A stretch of DNA of 61,462 nt from contig QHZB01000177.1 in NCBI GenBank assembly GCA_003224525.1, positions 1-61,462 on the forward strand. Reading direction: 5' to 3'. Shown here one piece after another: positions 8,363-17,793 of this stretch. Under the pieces are notes generated by a model, which saw only the letters and a list, made by a program, of their open reading frames with translations, ran no database searches and had not been told where the DNA came from. The position numbers were made by a program, and so were the translations under genes. Source of the stretch: Acidobacteriota bacterium (GTDB taxonomy: Bacteria; Acidobacteriota; Terriglobia; Acidiferrales; UBA7541). The number at the start of each line of letters is the position of its first letter. Position 1 is the first letter of the stretch.

Positions 8363-11011
8363 CTAAACAAATGTTCCTTGCAGCACTTCTCGGAGTAGCT
8401 CTTGTTTTTGCGTGGTGAGCTTCTTCCCTTGCCCTGTAAGATAAAACACGTCGATGGCCTTGTGGCCTTCCGTGTCGATCAACGCGACTTCGATGTTGCA
8501 TCCCAGGCGCGCCAGCGCCGAACCGATCTCGTAGAGCAATCCCGGATGGTCCTGAGTAACGATTTCGAGAAGCGTGCTGTGCGCCGATGAGGCATCGTCG
8601 AAGTTGATCCGCGTTTCGACGGTGACTTTCGGTACCCGCCCACGGCTGGCGCTCTCGCGGCTTTTCAGGAGCGGCCCCAGTTGCGCCTTTCCGTTCACGA
8701 CATCCGCGAGGCTCTTGCGGAAGCGATCCGCTTCGCTGGGGTTTAGTTCCAGGGTGCGGTGCAGATCCGCGAAGTGGAAGGTATCCAACACGACGCCGGC
8801 GGCATTTGCGAAAGCATCCGCCTTGTTGATGTTCATGCCCCAGCCGGCCAGCACGCCCGAAATCGTTGCGAAGAGCGCCGGGCGGTCCGCCGTAAGCAGC
8901 GTCAGCGAGAACCCCTGGCGTGTGGCGAGGAGTTCCGTCTGCACCGGATCCGTGCCCAGTTTCCGGTAGAGCGCAAAGTGCGCCGCAATCTCCGCCGCCG
9001 AATGCACCGCGAGATACCGCCGCGGGAATCCTTCGAGGAACCGTTCGATCTCCTCGACGCTGGTGTCGCCCGCCAGCGCCTTCACACGCTCGAGCAGCGA
9101 GCCTTCATCCGGCGCGTGCAAGCGGTCGCGATCCACGGTGCGACTGAAGTGGTTGGAAGTGGCCACAAAGAGTTGCCACAGCATCTCCGCTTTCCAGGGC
9201 GTCAGTGCTTCCGGATTGACGGAGTGAATGTCCGCGTAGGTCAGCAGGCACAATCTTTGCAGCCTTTCCTGCGTTGTGACGGACTGCGCAAAAGCGGAGA
9301 CGGTGGCAGGATCGAAGATGTCTCTCCGCTGCACGGTGGCGGACATGTCCAGGTGGTGTTCGATGAGGAATTGGACTTCTTCTTTTTCTTCCGGCGCTAG
9401 CTTTAATCGCCGGGCGGCGCTATCGAGAGCCGCGAGGCTGCCCGTGATGTGATTTTCCACCGGCATTCCTTTGCCGACGTCGTGCAGCAGCAGCGTCAAG
9501 ATCAGCAAGTCTCGCCGTTCGGCGGTCCTCCAGAGCGGTGCGAAATGCGCCCCTCGCTCATCCGGCGGCTCCGCCAATTCCTGCAGGTGCTCGATGGTCC
9601 GCAAGGAATGCTCGTCCACCGTATAGCGATGATAGAAATCGCGCACCACCAGCGAGTCGATCCTTCCGAATTCCGGCAGGATTTCCATCAGCAGCCCTAG
9701 CCGTTGCATCGACCGCAAAGCCACGCCCGGGTAATCGGAGCCCAGTATCTCGCGCAGCGTGGCCCAGGAAATCTCCGTGTTCTTCGGAGGAAGTTCCGGA
9801 TGCTTCAGGATATAACCGATGCTGCGCTCCGCCTCGCGGCTCAGCGGGGTCCCCGTGCGCGCCGCTTCCGCGAAGAGCGAGTAGGTGATCGCACGGTCCG
9901 ATAACATCGGCTGGTCGAGCACTTCGAGCAGGCCATCACGCACGGTGAAGAATTTCCCATCGTTCGGCTCCAGCTTGGTGGCGCGTGCCGCATGGAACAG
10001 GCGCTGCCGCAGCGTTATCGGCACGGCAGCTCTCTGCTCCAGATAGCGCAAGAGTTGCCGGTTTAGCGTCCGGGCGTGCCGAAAATACTGGCGCATCCAT
10101 TCTGCGGGAGTTCGCCCCACTCCGTCGCCCACACCCAGGGCGCGTTCTGCCGCCGCCGCCTGCAGCTCGTAGGTGAGCGTGTTATCGTTCCGGCCGTTGC
10201 TATAGTGCAGAAAGCATCGGATGGCGCTGAGAAAATCGACAGCCGCGGCAGAAAGCTCTTCCTCCGCGGCGGTGATGTTTCGGATCCCCTTTTTTTCCTC
10301 CACGATCTGCCGCAGCCAAATCGTCGCCTGATAATCCCGCATGCCGCCCGGCGACTCTTTCACGTTGGGTTCGAGGTGGAATATCGTATTTCCGTAGCGC
10401 GTCAATCGTTCTCTGGTCAGCCGGTGTATTTGCGCCAGCAGGAAGGGCCGCGCCTGCTTTTCCGATGCTGGCAGCACTTTCGTGTCCAGCCTCTCGTAGA
10501 GCGCGGCATCGCCCGCCAGGAATCGGCGATCCAGCAGTGCCAGGTGGAACTCCGCATTGTCCTCTTCGATCCGCTTGCACTCTTCCAGCGTGCGCCCCGC
10601 CGAACTGACGCGAAATCCGATGTCCCACAATGTCCGCGAAAATTCGGAGATGAGCGGCCGCGATTGCTGTTCTGCTCTGTCGTTTCCCATCAAGAATAGA
10701 ATGTCGAGATCGGAATAGGGGAACAGCATCCGCCTCCCGTACCCGCCCAGCGCGAGCAGGCAAAGCCCTTGCGGCTCGTGGTTGTGGACGCGCAGAACTT
10801 CGTCAAAAATCTGCCCAACGTTGCGGTCCGCCAGCTCGCACTGCGCCCGCAGCATTTCTCGCGCACTGGTACCCGTCTCAAATTGTTGCCGGATGCGTTG
10901 CCGTTCGGTGTCGGCCTGCGAGCCGAGCACGGATAGGGGCGTTGGGGATCCTTGCATGTTTTTTGCGGGTGGGATGCCCGGATGGAGACTGGGGCGTGCA
11001 GCGGTTGTCAC
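8363..11011 (-). CDS. glnD: [Protein-PII] uridylyltransferase / uridylyl-removing enzyme
   Basis: Senses glutamine and adds or removes UMP on the PII protein encoded just upstream. Domains in order: nucleotidyltransferase with GGYGR (89-93) and DLD (101-103); the conserved NVKESPGGMRD segment near 216-226; HD-type phosphohydrolase with HD at 510-511 (LLLHDVGKG) for UMP removal; two C-terminal ACT domains (about 705-785 and 808-882) that bind glutamine. Length 882 matches the family. The annotated start is GTG at 11011; a downstream ATG at residue 19 is possible because no strong ribosome-binding site precedes the GTG. It is the third gene of amtB-glnK-glnD, 52 bases after glnK. Confidence 0.96.
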   Translation of the reverse strand: MTTAARPSLHPGIPPAKNMQGSPTPLSVLGSQADTERQRIRQQFETGTSAREMLRAQCELADRNVGQIFDEVLRVHNHEPQGLCLLALGGYGRRMLFPYSDLDILFLMGNDRAEQQSRPLISEFSRTLWDIGFRVSSAGRTLEECKRIEEDNAEFHLALLDRRFLAGDAALYERLDTKVLPASEKQARPFLLAQIHRLTRERLTRYGNTIFHLEPNVKESPGGMRDYQATIWLRQIVEEKKGIRNITAAEEELSAAAVDFLSAIRCFLHYSNGRNDNTLTYELQAAAAERALGVGDGVGRTPAEWMRQYFRHARTLNRQLLRYLEQRAAVPITLRQRLFHAARATKLEPNDGKFFTVRDGLLEVLDQPMLSDRAITYSLFAEAARTGTPLSREAERSIGYILKHPELPPKNTEISWATLREILGSDYPGVALRSMQRLGLLMEILPEFGRIDSLVVRDFYHRYTVDEHSLRTIEHLQELAEPPDERGAHFAPLWRTAERRDLLILTLLLHDVGKGMPVENHITGSLAALDSAARRLKLAPEEKEEVQFLIEHHLDMSATVQRRDIFDPATVSAFAQSVTTQERLQRLCLLTYADIHSVNPEALTPWKAEMLWQLFVATSNHFSRTVDRDRLHAPDEGSLLERVKALAGDTSVEEIERFLEGFPRRYLAVHSAAEIAAHFALYRKLGTDPVQTELLATRQGFSLTLLTADRPALFATISGVLAGWGMNINKADAFANAAGVVLDTFHFADLHRTLELNPSEADRFRKSLADVVNGKAQLGPLLKSRESASRGRVPKVTVETRINFDDASSAHSTLLEIVTQDHPGLLYEIGSALARLGCNIEVALIDTEGHKAIDVFYLTGQGKKLTTQKQELLREVLQGTFV

Positions 11012-11063
11012 CTTGATCGCCTGCGGTCAGTGAGCTGCCAGCCAGGCGCCCAAGCGTGAATGG

Positions 11064-11450
<387 letters not shown>

Positions 11451-12911
11451 CTACGACTCAAGGTTATAAGCCTCTTCGCCGTGTTGCGTGATGTCCAGTC
11501 CTTCGATCTCGTGCTCTTCCGGCACACGTACGCCTGTCAGCAAATCTACGATCTTGAGCAGCACTAAAGTTCCCACCAGCGCAAAGACCCAGGCGATCAA
11601 AACGCCCACGAGCTGGTTGCCGACCTGGCCCCAGTGCCCGTCCAGCCCACCGACGGCCTTGCCCGCTCCAAAGATGGGGTTGATCACCTGTTGAGCGAAC
11701 ACGCCGGTGAGCAGCGCTCCTATCGTGCCTCCCGCGCCATGTACGCCGAAGGCATCCAGCGCGTCATCATACTCGAAGATGGCCTTCACCTTCGTCACCA
11801 TCCAGTAGCAGACCACACCCGCGATCAAGCCAATCGCCAGCGCCGGCATCGGCGCCACAAATCCGGCTGCCGGAGTAATCGCCACAAGTCCCGCCACCGC
11901 GCCGGAAATCGCGCCCAGTGCGCTCGCGCGTCCGTTCTTGAGCCACTCCGCCGCACTCCAGCCCAGCGCCGCCGCTGCCGCCGCAAAGTGTGTCGCCACA
12001 AAAGCGCTTGTTGCCAGGCTGCTTGCCGCCAGAGCGCTTCCTGCGTTAAAACCGAACCAGCCCACCCACAGCAAGCAAGCGCCGATGAAACTCAGTACCA
12101 AACTGTGCGGAGGCATCGGCTGCTTTGGATATCCGCTGCGTTTGCCGAGATACAGCGCGCACACCAGCGCGGAAACGCCCGAAGAAATGTGCACGACCGT
12201 ACCGCCTGCAAAATCCAGCGTCGGAAATTTTCCTCCGAGCGAAGCGTTCAGCAACCCGCCCTTGCCCCATACCATGTGCGCCAGCGGCGCGTAGACCACC
12301 AGGAACCACAGCGTCAGGAACAGCACCGTGCCGCTGAATTTCATCCGCTCCGCGGTTGCGCCGGTAATCAAAGCAGGCGTGATAATGGCGAACATCAACT
12401 GATAGACCATGAAGGTCATTTGCGGAATCGTCCCCGCGTAATCCGGGTTCGGGTCCGCGCCCACGCCGCGCAGAAACGCGTGCTCGAAACTCCCAATGAA
12501 TTGACCATCGCCTCCAAAGCACAAGCTGTAGCCGACCAGTGCCCACATCACTGTGATCAGCGCCATTAACGCGAAGCTCTGCATCATGATCGCCAGCGTA
12601 TTTTTCCGCCGGACCAGCCCGCCGTAAAACAGCGCCAGCCCCGGCCCTGTCATCATCAGAACCAATGCCGCGCTCACCAGCATCCAGGCGTTGTCCGCGG
12701 AGGACTGAGCCGCTTTCACGTCCTTATCCAGCTGCGCCAGTTTTTCATTGACTGCTTTTGGAAGTTCAGTTGTCGCCGCAGAGGTGGCTGTCGTTGAAGG
12801 AGTTGCTGAGGTGGCGGGCGTTTGTTGCGCGGAGAGGGGAAATACCGCGAGCAGGATGGCCCCCAGCACCGGGACAAGGCTGAAACTACACTTCCATCCT
12901 GCGCACTTCAT
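11451..12911 (-). CDS. amtB: Ammonium transporter
   Basis: Conducts ammonium across the inner membrane. A cleavable-looking N-terminal signal (SLVPVLGAILLAVFPLSAQ) and a Thr/Ala-rich, partly coiled periplasmic extension of about 50 residues precede the channel. Eleven hydrophobic segments follow. Family motifs: GPGLALFYGGLVRRKN, ITPALITGATAERMKF, the twin-His region FAGGTVVHISSG and DAFGVHGAGGTIGALLTG. The C-terminal tail ends IEGLDITQHGEEAYN, the GlnK-contact region. First gene of the operon with glnK and glnD; a TATAAT box lies about 65 bases upstream. The long N-terminal extension is longer than in E. coli AmtB. Confidence 0.96.
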   Translation of the reverse strand: MKCAGWKCSFSLVPVLGAILLAVFPLSAQQTPATSATPSTTATSAATTELPKAVNEKLAQLDKDVKAAQSSADNAWMLVSAALVLMMTGPGLALFYGGLVRRKNTLAIMMQSFALMALITVMWALVGYSLCFGGDGQFIGSFEHAFLRGVGADPNPDYAGTIPQMTFMVYQLMFAIITPALITGATAERMKFSGTVLFLTLWFLVVYAPLAHMVWGKGGLLNASLGGKFPTLDFAGGTVVHISSGVSALVCALYLGKRSGYPKQPMPPHSLVLSFIGACLLWVGWFGFNAGSALAASSLATSAFVATHFAAAAAALGWSAAEWLKNGRASALGAISGAVAGLVAITPAAGFVAPMPALAIGLIAGVVCYWMVTKVKAIFEYDDALDAFGVHGAGGTIGALLTGVFAQQVINPIFGAGKAVGGLDGHWGQVGNQLVGVLIAWVFALVGTLVLLKIVDLLTGVRVPEEHEIEGLDITQHGEEAYNLES

Positions 12912-12974
12912 AGATGTGTCCGTTCCGCTGGCTCTGGATTCGACTGCCGGGGACCCGCCAATTCGTCGCCCTGC

Positions 12975-13003
12975 ATTATACGCATGTGCGCTCCGCGTCG
13001 CAG
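12975..13003 (-). promoter_or_regulatory. Putative sigma70-type promoter of amtB-glnK-glnD
   Basis: On the minus strand a perfect TATAAT (12980 to 12975) is preceded, at 17-base spacing, by CTGCGA (13003 to 12998), a weak -35. Transcription would start near 12968, giving a leader of about 55 bases. No sigma54-type GG-N10-GC element was recognised here. Confidence 0.45.
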
Positions 13004-13097
13004 TTTGAAATTTTTATTTCCTGGATTCGTTTTTCTGATGCGTCGCTCTCCTCTGGCTCTCACCTATTCGGCCTCTAAATATCTGGAACCGTTCCCT

Positions 13098-13125
13098 TTG
13101 TGCAGCTTACCCTCCGGCGTATAAT
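13098..13125 (+). promoter_or_regulatory. Putative promoter of the STAS-domain gene
   Basis: TATAAT at 13120-13125 with TTGTGC (13098-13103) 16 bases upstream. Predicted start near 13132, about 40-60 bases before the coding region. The -10 is perfect, the -35 matches only the TTG. Confidence 0.45.
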
Positions 13126-13173
13126 GCCGTGCGGCATCGCAAATAGCCATCGCAACTCGATTGACCCACTGTC

Positions 13174-13527
13174 ATGAAAGACCGGCCGCCCATGGAAATC
13201 AACGTCCGCGAATCCGCCGGAGTATCGGTACTGGAAGTTCGCGGCCGGCTCACCATCGGCGAGCCCGCCGAGCAGCTCCACGACGCTCTGGAATCCGTGG
13301 TCAAAGGTGGCGCGAAGAAAGTTGTCGTCCTCCTGAACGGTATCCCGCAGATCGACAGCTCCGGCATCTCCACGCTCGTGCGCATCTCCATCAAGCTCGC
13401 CCGCGAAGGCGGCGTGCTCCGCCTGGTCTGCGGCCCCGGCCGCGTCCGCGACGCCCTCACCGTCACCCGCCTCGTCGAAGCCATTCCCACCTTCGAATCC
13501 GAATCCGCCGCCCTCGCCAATTTCTAA
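13174..13527 (+). CDS. STAS-domain protein (anti-sigma factor antagonist type)
   Basis: A single STAS domain of about 110 residues. The segment QIDSSGISTLVRI holds the serine-containing loop (DSSG) that in SpoIIAA/RsbV is phosphorylated by a cognate anti-sigma kinase, so a partner-switching role is likely. Two ATGs are possible: 13174 and 13192 (protein starting MEINVRE); neither has a strong ribosome-binding site, and the second fits the usual start of the domain better. Monocistronic between the amtB promoter region and the TonB-C gene. No kinase or phosphatase partner is in the window. Confidence 0.85.
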   Translation: MKDRPPMEINVRESAGVSVLEVRGRLTIGEPAEQLHDALESVVKGGAKKVVVLLNGIPQIDSSGISTLVRISIKLAREGGVLRLVCGPGRVRDALTVTRLVEAIPTFESESAALANF

Positions 13528-13616
13528 CTTTTGGCTTTACGGTCCTTCAACACCTGGTGTTCAATCGTCATGTTGGACTGTAGTTCTACGTGGGTGTCCC
13601 GCCGGAGGATTGCGGA

Positions 13617-14807
13617 ATGAAAAACCTCTCTACTCCTTGCTTCCGCATTCTGCTCCTGGCCACAGTTTGCACCTTGACCGCCTCGGTTGGCTTCGCAGGC
13701 GCGAAAGAGCAGCGCAAAGCAGTCGCCGCGCGTGTCGCAAGCGAAATTGCACGGCACAATCTGCACAAAATCTATGTAGCAGACTTCCTCGAACGGTTGA
13801 ACTCTCTAATCAGCGACGCCGCCCGTACCGACAAAGGCTGTTACTTCGCGTCCGTCTTTTCGACGAATCTCAGTGCCGAGAAAAGTAGTTTCGATGTGCT
13901 TAATCGCATTGATGCACAGCGCTTGCTAACGAAAGCGGCAATCAGGCCGCCGGACCTCTTGAAATCAGAAACCTCCGGAAAAGTTGCCGCGGTTATAGGC
14001 GTGGATGCCCTACTCATGGGTACATTTAGGCAAATTGGTTCTGCCATCGCTCTGGAGCTTTCCCTTCGTGAAGCAACGACCGGCAAAGAGCTCTACCACA
14101 CGCAATATCAGGAGCAATCCTCGGACGAATTCGAAGCGCTCTTTCCGGCGGCCACCGATTCCGCAGCAACCATTTTTTATTTTGCGGACCTCGATGGGAT
14201 AGGCAGCCCAGAGTGCCTTGTTTGTTCTAATCCTTCTTACACGCGTGTCGCCGGGGACAAGAAAACCCAAGGGGCTGTACTGCTTTCCGCAGTTTTTAAA
14301 GTCAACGGCCAGCTCGACCAAGCGCGAGTGGCCCGAAGCTTCGAACCGAGCCTCGATCAAACGGCCATGGAAGTAATCAGCAACTGGAAAGTGGAACCGG
14401 CAAGAGATGCTGCCGGAAACAGTGTGCCAGTCCGCCAGAAGGTCGCGGTTGACTTTAGCCTGTTCAATTCGGACGCCGGGAGATTCGGAGTCCAACGGGA
14501 TTCTGCCGTATTACCGCGAGCTGGCGTTAATGGTTTTGGCGTGCCGGCTTGCGTTTATTGTCCCGCTCCTGATTATTCTAATAAGGCCAGAGCTGACAAG
14601 AGTAGGGGCACTGTTTTGATGGATGTTGGAGTAACACCGGAAGGACGGGCGACAGATGTGATTGTGATAAAAAGTCCTGGCGACGAGCTGGGAGAGAAAG
14701 CAATCGAAGCTGTTAAGTCTTGGAAATTTAGACCCGCAAAAGACGCTACAGGGAATCCTGTCGCGGTTCGCGTTCAAGTCGAAGTCACTTTCCAAATCAG
14801 CAAGTAA
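13617..14807 (+). CDS. Secreted protein with FlgO-like N-terminal half and two TonB-C-like domains
   Basis: The start at 13617 is fixed by GGAGG 8 bases upstream. A signal peptide follows (ILLLATVCTLTASVGFAG). Residues about 30-195 resemble the FlgO/TPR-linked periplasmic domain seen in acidobacterial proteins (GVDALLMGTFRQIG). Two TonB-C-like modules of about 85 residues follow, each with a short Cys pair at its front (CLVCSNPSYT; CVYCPAPDYS) and ending in NWKVEPARDAAG / SWKFRPAKDATG. TonB-C domains usually carry energy to outer-membrane receptors, but this protein has no inner-membrane anchor, so an envelope scaffold or binding role is more likely. Function unknown. Confidence 0.75.
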   Translation: MKNLSTPCFRILLLATVCTLTASVGFAGAKEQRKAVAARVASEIARHNLHKIYVADFLERLNSLISDAARTDKGCYFASVFSTNLSAEKSSFDVLNRIDAQRLLTKAAIRPPDLLKSETSGKVAAVIGVDALLMGTFRQIGSAIALELSLREATTGKELYHTQYQEQSSDEFEALFPAATDSAATIFYFADLDGIGSPECLVCSNPSYTRVAGDKKTQGAVLLSAVFKVNGQLDQARVARSFEPSLDQTAMEVISNWKVEPARDAAGNSVPVRQKVAVDFSLFNSDAGRFGVQRDSAVLPRAGVNGFGVPACVYCPAPDYSNKARADKSRGTVLMDVGVTPEGRATDVIVIKSPGDELGEKAIEAVKSWKFRPAKDATGNPVAVRVQVEVTFQISK

Positions 14808-14810
14808 CGT

Positions 14811-15398
14811 CTACCCGCCCTTTTTCAGTTCCGCGAGCACCAGCTTGGCCACTTCTTTCAGCGTTTCGAACACGCCCAATCCCTGAATCGCCACGCCCTC
14901 CAAAACCGGCTCGCCCTTTTTCTGCAACTGCTTCGTCAATTCCGGCACCGCCATGGCATTCGGCAGGTCCCGCTTGTTCAACTGCAGCACGTACGGAATC
15001 GTCGTAAAATTCAGGTTGTGCTCTTTCAGGTGTTCCATCAGGTTTTCCATCGTTTCGAAATTCGCGTCCAGGCGTTCTTCCTGCGAATCCGCCACGAACA
15101 CCACGCCATCCGCGCCCTTTAAAATCAGCTTGCGGCTGGCCTCATAGAATACCTGTCCAGGCACGGTATATAAGTGAAAGCGCGTCTTGAATCCGCGCAC
15201 CGTTCCCAAATCCAATGGCAGGAAGTCGAAGAAAAGCGTGCGGTCCGTCTCCGTTGCCAGGGACACCATCTTGCCCTTCTGGTTTTGTCCGGTGTGGTCG
15301 TAGATCCACTGCAGGTTGGCGGTTTTTCCGCCCAGACCTGGACCGTAATACACGAGCTTGCAGTTAATTTCGCGAGCAGGAAAATTGATGAAAGGCAC
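14811..15398 (-). CDS. mglA: MglA-family small Ras-like GTPase
   Basis: A 195-residue GTPase of the MglA group, which set cell polarity and motility in Myxococcus and occur widely in Acidobacteria. Motifs: P-loop GPGLGGKT (19-26), switch II TVPGQ (78-82, where Ras has DTAGQ), guanine specificity NKRD (141-144). The C-terminus ends VLAELKKGG. No MglB/roadblock partner gene is adjacent, which is unusual for polarity modules. It converges on the TonB-C gene with only 3 bases between stops, and diverges from the TPR gene. Confidence 0.9.
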   Translation of the reverse strand: MPFINFPAREINCKLVYYGPGLGGKTANLQWIYDHTGQNQKGKMVSLATETDRTLFFDFLPLDLGTVRGFKTRFHLYTVPGQVFYEASRKLILKGADGVVFVADSQEERLDANFETMENLMEHLKEHNLNFTTIPYVLQLNKRDLPNAMAVPELTKQLQKKGEPVLEGVAIQGLGVFETLKEVAKLVLAELKKGG

Positions 15399-15651
15399 GT
15401 TGTCGTCAACCAGAATTCGGCCACAAACTTATAGCATACGCGGCGAAGGCAGGCCAGCCTTCCCACCCCGCGTGTCGCCTTGCTTGTACCGCACCTACAG
15501 TGTCCGCGATTCCGCCCGGAACTCCACGTCCTATTTTCGGCCTATGCCTCTGTTCGGTAACGCCGGACGCCTCCGGCCCTTCCAAAGTGCCTTTGTTAGC
15601 CTTTGTTCACATCCGTTGACGCCAGAATCCTGCTCTGCTAGCATTCGGCCC

Positions 15652-16287
15652 ATGGCAAAAGCGCGTAAGCCCACTTCATCGTCCTCAAGGCGTTCCGAGG
15701 GCACGGCGCGGAGTCAGTCTAAGTCACAGAAAAAAAAGACTTTCCCGCCCCCTCCGCCCTCCCAGCGTGGGGGTGTCGAACTGGTCGATCCCCTGGTGCA
15801 AGCGCAACTCAAAGTCTACGACGAAGCCCTGGCCCTCTTTCATCAGCAAAAATTCGCTCGCTCCAAGCAGGAACTTGAAAAAGTTCTCGAAGGCCCCAGC
15901 AAGGAACTCGCCGATCGCGCGCGCATGCACTTGAAAATCGCCGAACAGCGCATGAAACCTTCTCACGAGCAAAATCCCCGCACCGCGGATGAGCATTATC
16001 AGCGCGGCGTCGCGATGATGAACATCGGCCGATGGGACGACGCTCGCGAAAGTCTCGATAAAGCCCGCAAAGCCGCGCCCAAGGCCGACCATATTCACTA
16101 CGCCCTCGCCGCGCTCGATTGCCTCACCGGCGAAGCCGATTCCGCCCTGGCCAATCTCAAGATCGCCATCCAGTTGCGCCCGGAAAACCGCTATCACGCG
16201 CGCAACGACGAAGATTTTGCTTTCCTCCAGGAAGACCCGCGCTTTACCGAGCTGCTCTATCCGGAGAAAGACGGCACCGCCGGCTAG
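15652..16287 (+). CDS. TPR-repeat protein
   Basis: A soluble protein of 211 residues. The N-terminal 40 are Lys/Ser/Pro-rich and low in complexity; then come about three tetratricopeptide-like helix pairs (ADEHYQRGVAMMNIGRWDDA; DHIHYALAALDCLTGEADSA). It ends with an acidic FLQEDPRFTELLYPEKDG segment common at the end of bacterial TPR proteins. I chose ATG 15652 because upstream codons are not conserved-looking and lie in the mglA promoter region. A scaffold function is typical for the fold; the partner is unknown. It is followed by the YvcK-like gene. Confidence 0.75.
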   Translation: MAKARKPTSSSSRRSEGTARSQSKSQKKKTFPPPPPSQRGGVELVDPLVQAQLKVYDEALALFHQQKFARSKQELEKVLEGPSKELADRARMHLKIAEQRMKPSHEQNPRTADEHYQRGVAMMNIGRWDDARESLDKARKAAPKADHIHYALAALDCLTGEADSALANLKIAIQLRPENRYHARNDEDFAFLQEDPRFTELLYPEKDGTAG

Positions 16288-16424
16288 CCGCCGTTGCGGT
16301 TTTTGTAGGGATCGGCTTTAGCCTGTCCTATTTTTTCTTCTCCGCGTTTTCGCCCTCCTCTGCGATCTCTGTGTTAAATTATTTTCTGCAAGTTGAAGCC
16401 GGTTCTGCCATCCCGGCTCTCAGC

Positions 16425-17450
16425 GTGAAAAAACGCGCCTCCAAATCGAAAGCTCTTTCCCGCGGCTTCCGCGTCGTCGCCCTTGGAGGCGGCACAGGCC
16501 TCTCGACGCTTCTTCGCGGCCTCAAGGAACTCGTCATCCGCCGCATCGACGAGCGCGCCAGCCCCGAACGTCCCATCGCCGATCTCGCCGCCATCGTCAC
16601 CGTCACCGATGACGGCGGCAGCTCCGGCCGCCTGCGCCGCGAGAATCGCATCCTTCCGCCCGGCGACATTCGCAATTGCATGGTGGCGCTTTCGAAAGAT
16701 GAAGCCCTCCTCGGCCGCCTCTTTCAATACCGCTTCCACGCCGGCCGCGGACTCATCGGCCACAATTTCGGCAATCTTTTCCTCGCCGCGCTCACGCACG
16801 TCACCGGCGATTTCACCGAAGCCATCCGCGTCAGCAGCAAAGTGCTGGCCATTCGCGGCCGCATCTTCCCGTCCACGCTTTCGAACGTCCACCTCGTCGC
16901 CAAACTCGAAAACGGCCGCACCGTTCACGGCGAGACCCGCATCACCGCCAGCCGCTCGCCCATCAAGACCCTCAGCCTTTCCCCGCGCCGTGTTCGCCCG
17001 CTTCCCAAGGCCATCGAAGCCATCAAGCAAGCTGACCTGATCCTCCTCGGCCCCGGCTCGCTCTACACCAGCATTCTTCCTAACCTGATGATTCCCGAAA
17101 TTGCCAGCGCCATCGCCAAATCCAAAGCTCCCCGCGTCTACGTTGCCAATCTCATGACCCAGCCCGGCGAGACTTCTGGCTACGCCCTCGCCGACCATCT
17201 TCGCGCCATCCAGACCCACGTCCGCCATCGCGTCATCGATTGGGTCGTCGCCAATCGCCAGGCCGTCTCGCCCGAAGTCGCCCGCCGTTACCGCGCCCAG
17301 GGCGCCGAACCCGTCGACATCGACCTCGGGCAGCTCCAGAAACTCGGCTTCCGCGTCATCCTCGACAATCTTCTCGAGGAACACGGCGTCATCCGCCATC
17401 GCACCCAGCGCCTCTCCCGCCTCCTCCTCGAAGAATTCCTTCACCGCTAG
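16425..17450 (+). CDS. yvcK: YvcK/CofD-like gluconeogenesis factor
   Basis: The product resembles B. subtilis YvcK, which binds UDP-sugars and is needed for normal morphology on gluconeogenic carbon; the fold is shared with CofD 2-phospho-L-lactate transferases. Motifs: GGGTGLSTLLRGLK at the N-terminus, VTDDGGSSGRLRRE, PPGDIRNCMVAL, HNFGNLFLAALT, LGPGSLYTSILPNL and NLMTQPGET. The GTG at 16425 gives 341 residues, the family length; the frame is open upstream but overlaps the TPR gene end and is not conserved-looking there. No rapZ or whiA neighbour is present. Confidence 0.88.
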   Translation: MKKRASKSKALSRGFRVVALGGGTGLSTLLRGLKELVIRRIDERASPERPIADLAAIVTVTDDGGSSGRLRRENRILPPGDIRNCMVALSKDEALLGRLFQYRFHAGRGLIGHNFGNLFLAALTHVTGDFTEAIRVSSKVLAIRGRIFPSTLSNVHLVAKLENGRTVHGETRITASRSPIKTLSLSPRRVRPLPKAIEAIKQADLILLGPGSLYTSILPNLMIPEIASAIAKSKAPRVYVANLMTQPGETSGYALADHLRAIQTHVRHRVIDWVVANRQAVSPEVARRYRAQGAEPVDIDLGQLQKLGFRVILDNLLEEHGVIRHRTQRLSRLLLEEFLHR

Positions 17451-17597
17451 CCCCGCCCATTTCTCACCACGCCCGCCGCCGTCCCCCGCGGCTATTTGAT
17501 TCTCGATTGTGCCGACATGTTTGACAGCTAAGGAGGTGTGAGTCCTGTGCGCCGGGGTGCTTCGGTGAGAGAAGGGGGTGGGTCTGTCATGGTTAAC

Positions 17598-17648
17598 CAG
17601 ACACCTGCCGAAGGGTGTCTGTCCTGATGAGCCCTGCGGCGGGCGAAG
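17598..17648 (+). other. Two adjacent hairpins in the intergenic region
   Basis: CAGACACC (17598-17605) pairs with GGTGTCTG (17614-17621); two bases later CTGATGA (17624-17630) is followed by GCCC/GGGC (17631-17634 with 17641-17644) and GAAG. The second half resembles a hammerhead-ribozyme core, but the GAAA is GAAG and no third stem was found. The rest of the 343-base gap 17451-17793 holds only the receptor terminator. Confidence 0.3.
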
Positions 17649-17735
17649 GATCGATCTCTCCCCGGAGTCCGCGAAGAACCTCTCTTCAAAACTTTGGAAT
17701 CCAGGTTGAAGCTTGCGAAAAACGGCCACCCAAGA

Positions 17736-17769
17736 AGCAAAAGGGCACCCCGATCCGATCGGGAAGCCC
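17736..17769 (-). terminator. Rho-independent terminator of the TonB-dependent receptor gene
   Basis: On the minus strand GGGC..CCGATC (17769 downwards) pairs with GATCGG..GCCC around 17755, followed by TTTTGC on the RNA strand. It lies 25-58 bases past the receptor stop codon. Confidence 0.65.
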
Positions 17770-17793
17770 TCTTGGCTACGAGTTATGGAGCCG

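Noticed and set aside
16374-17729. 451-codon open frame opposite yvcK
   Set aside because: Gly/Ala/Asp-rich antisense artefact of a GC-rich gene; the plus strand has the full YvcK motif set.
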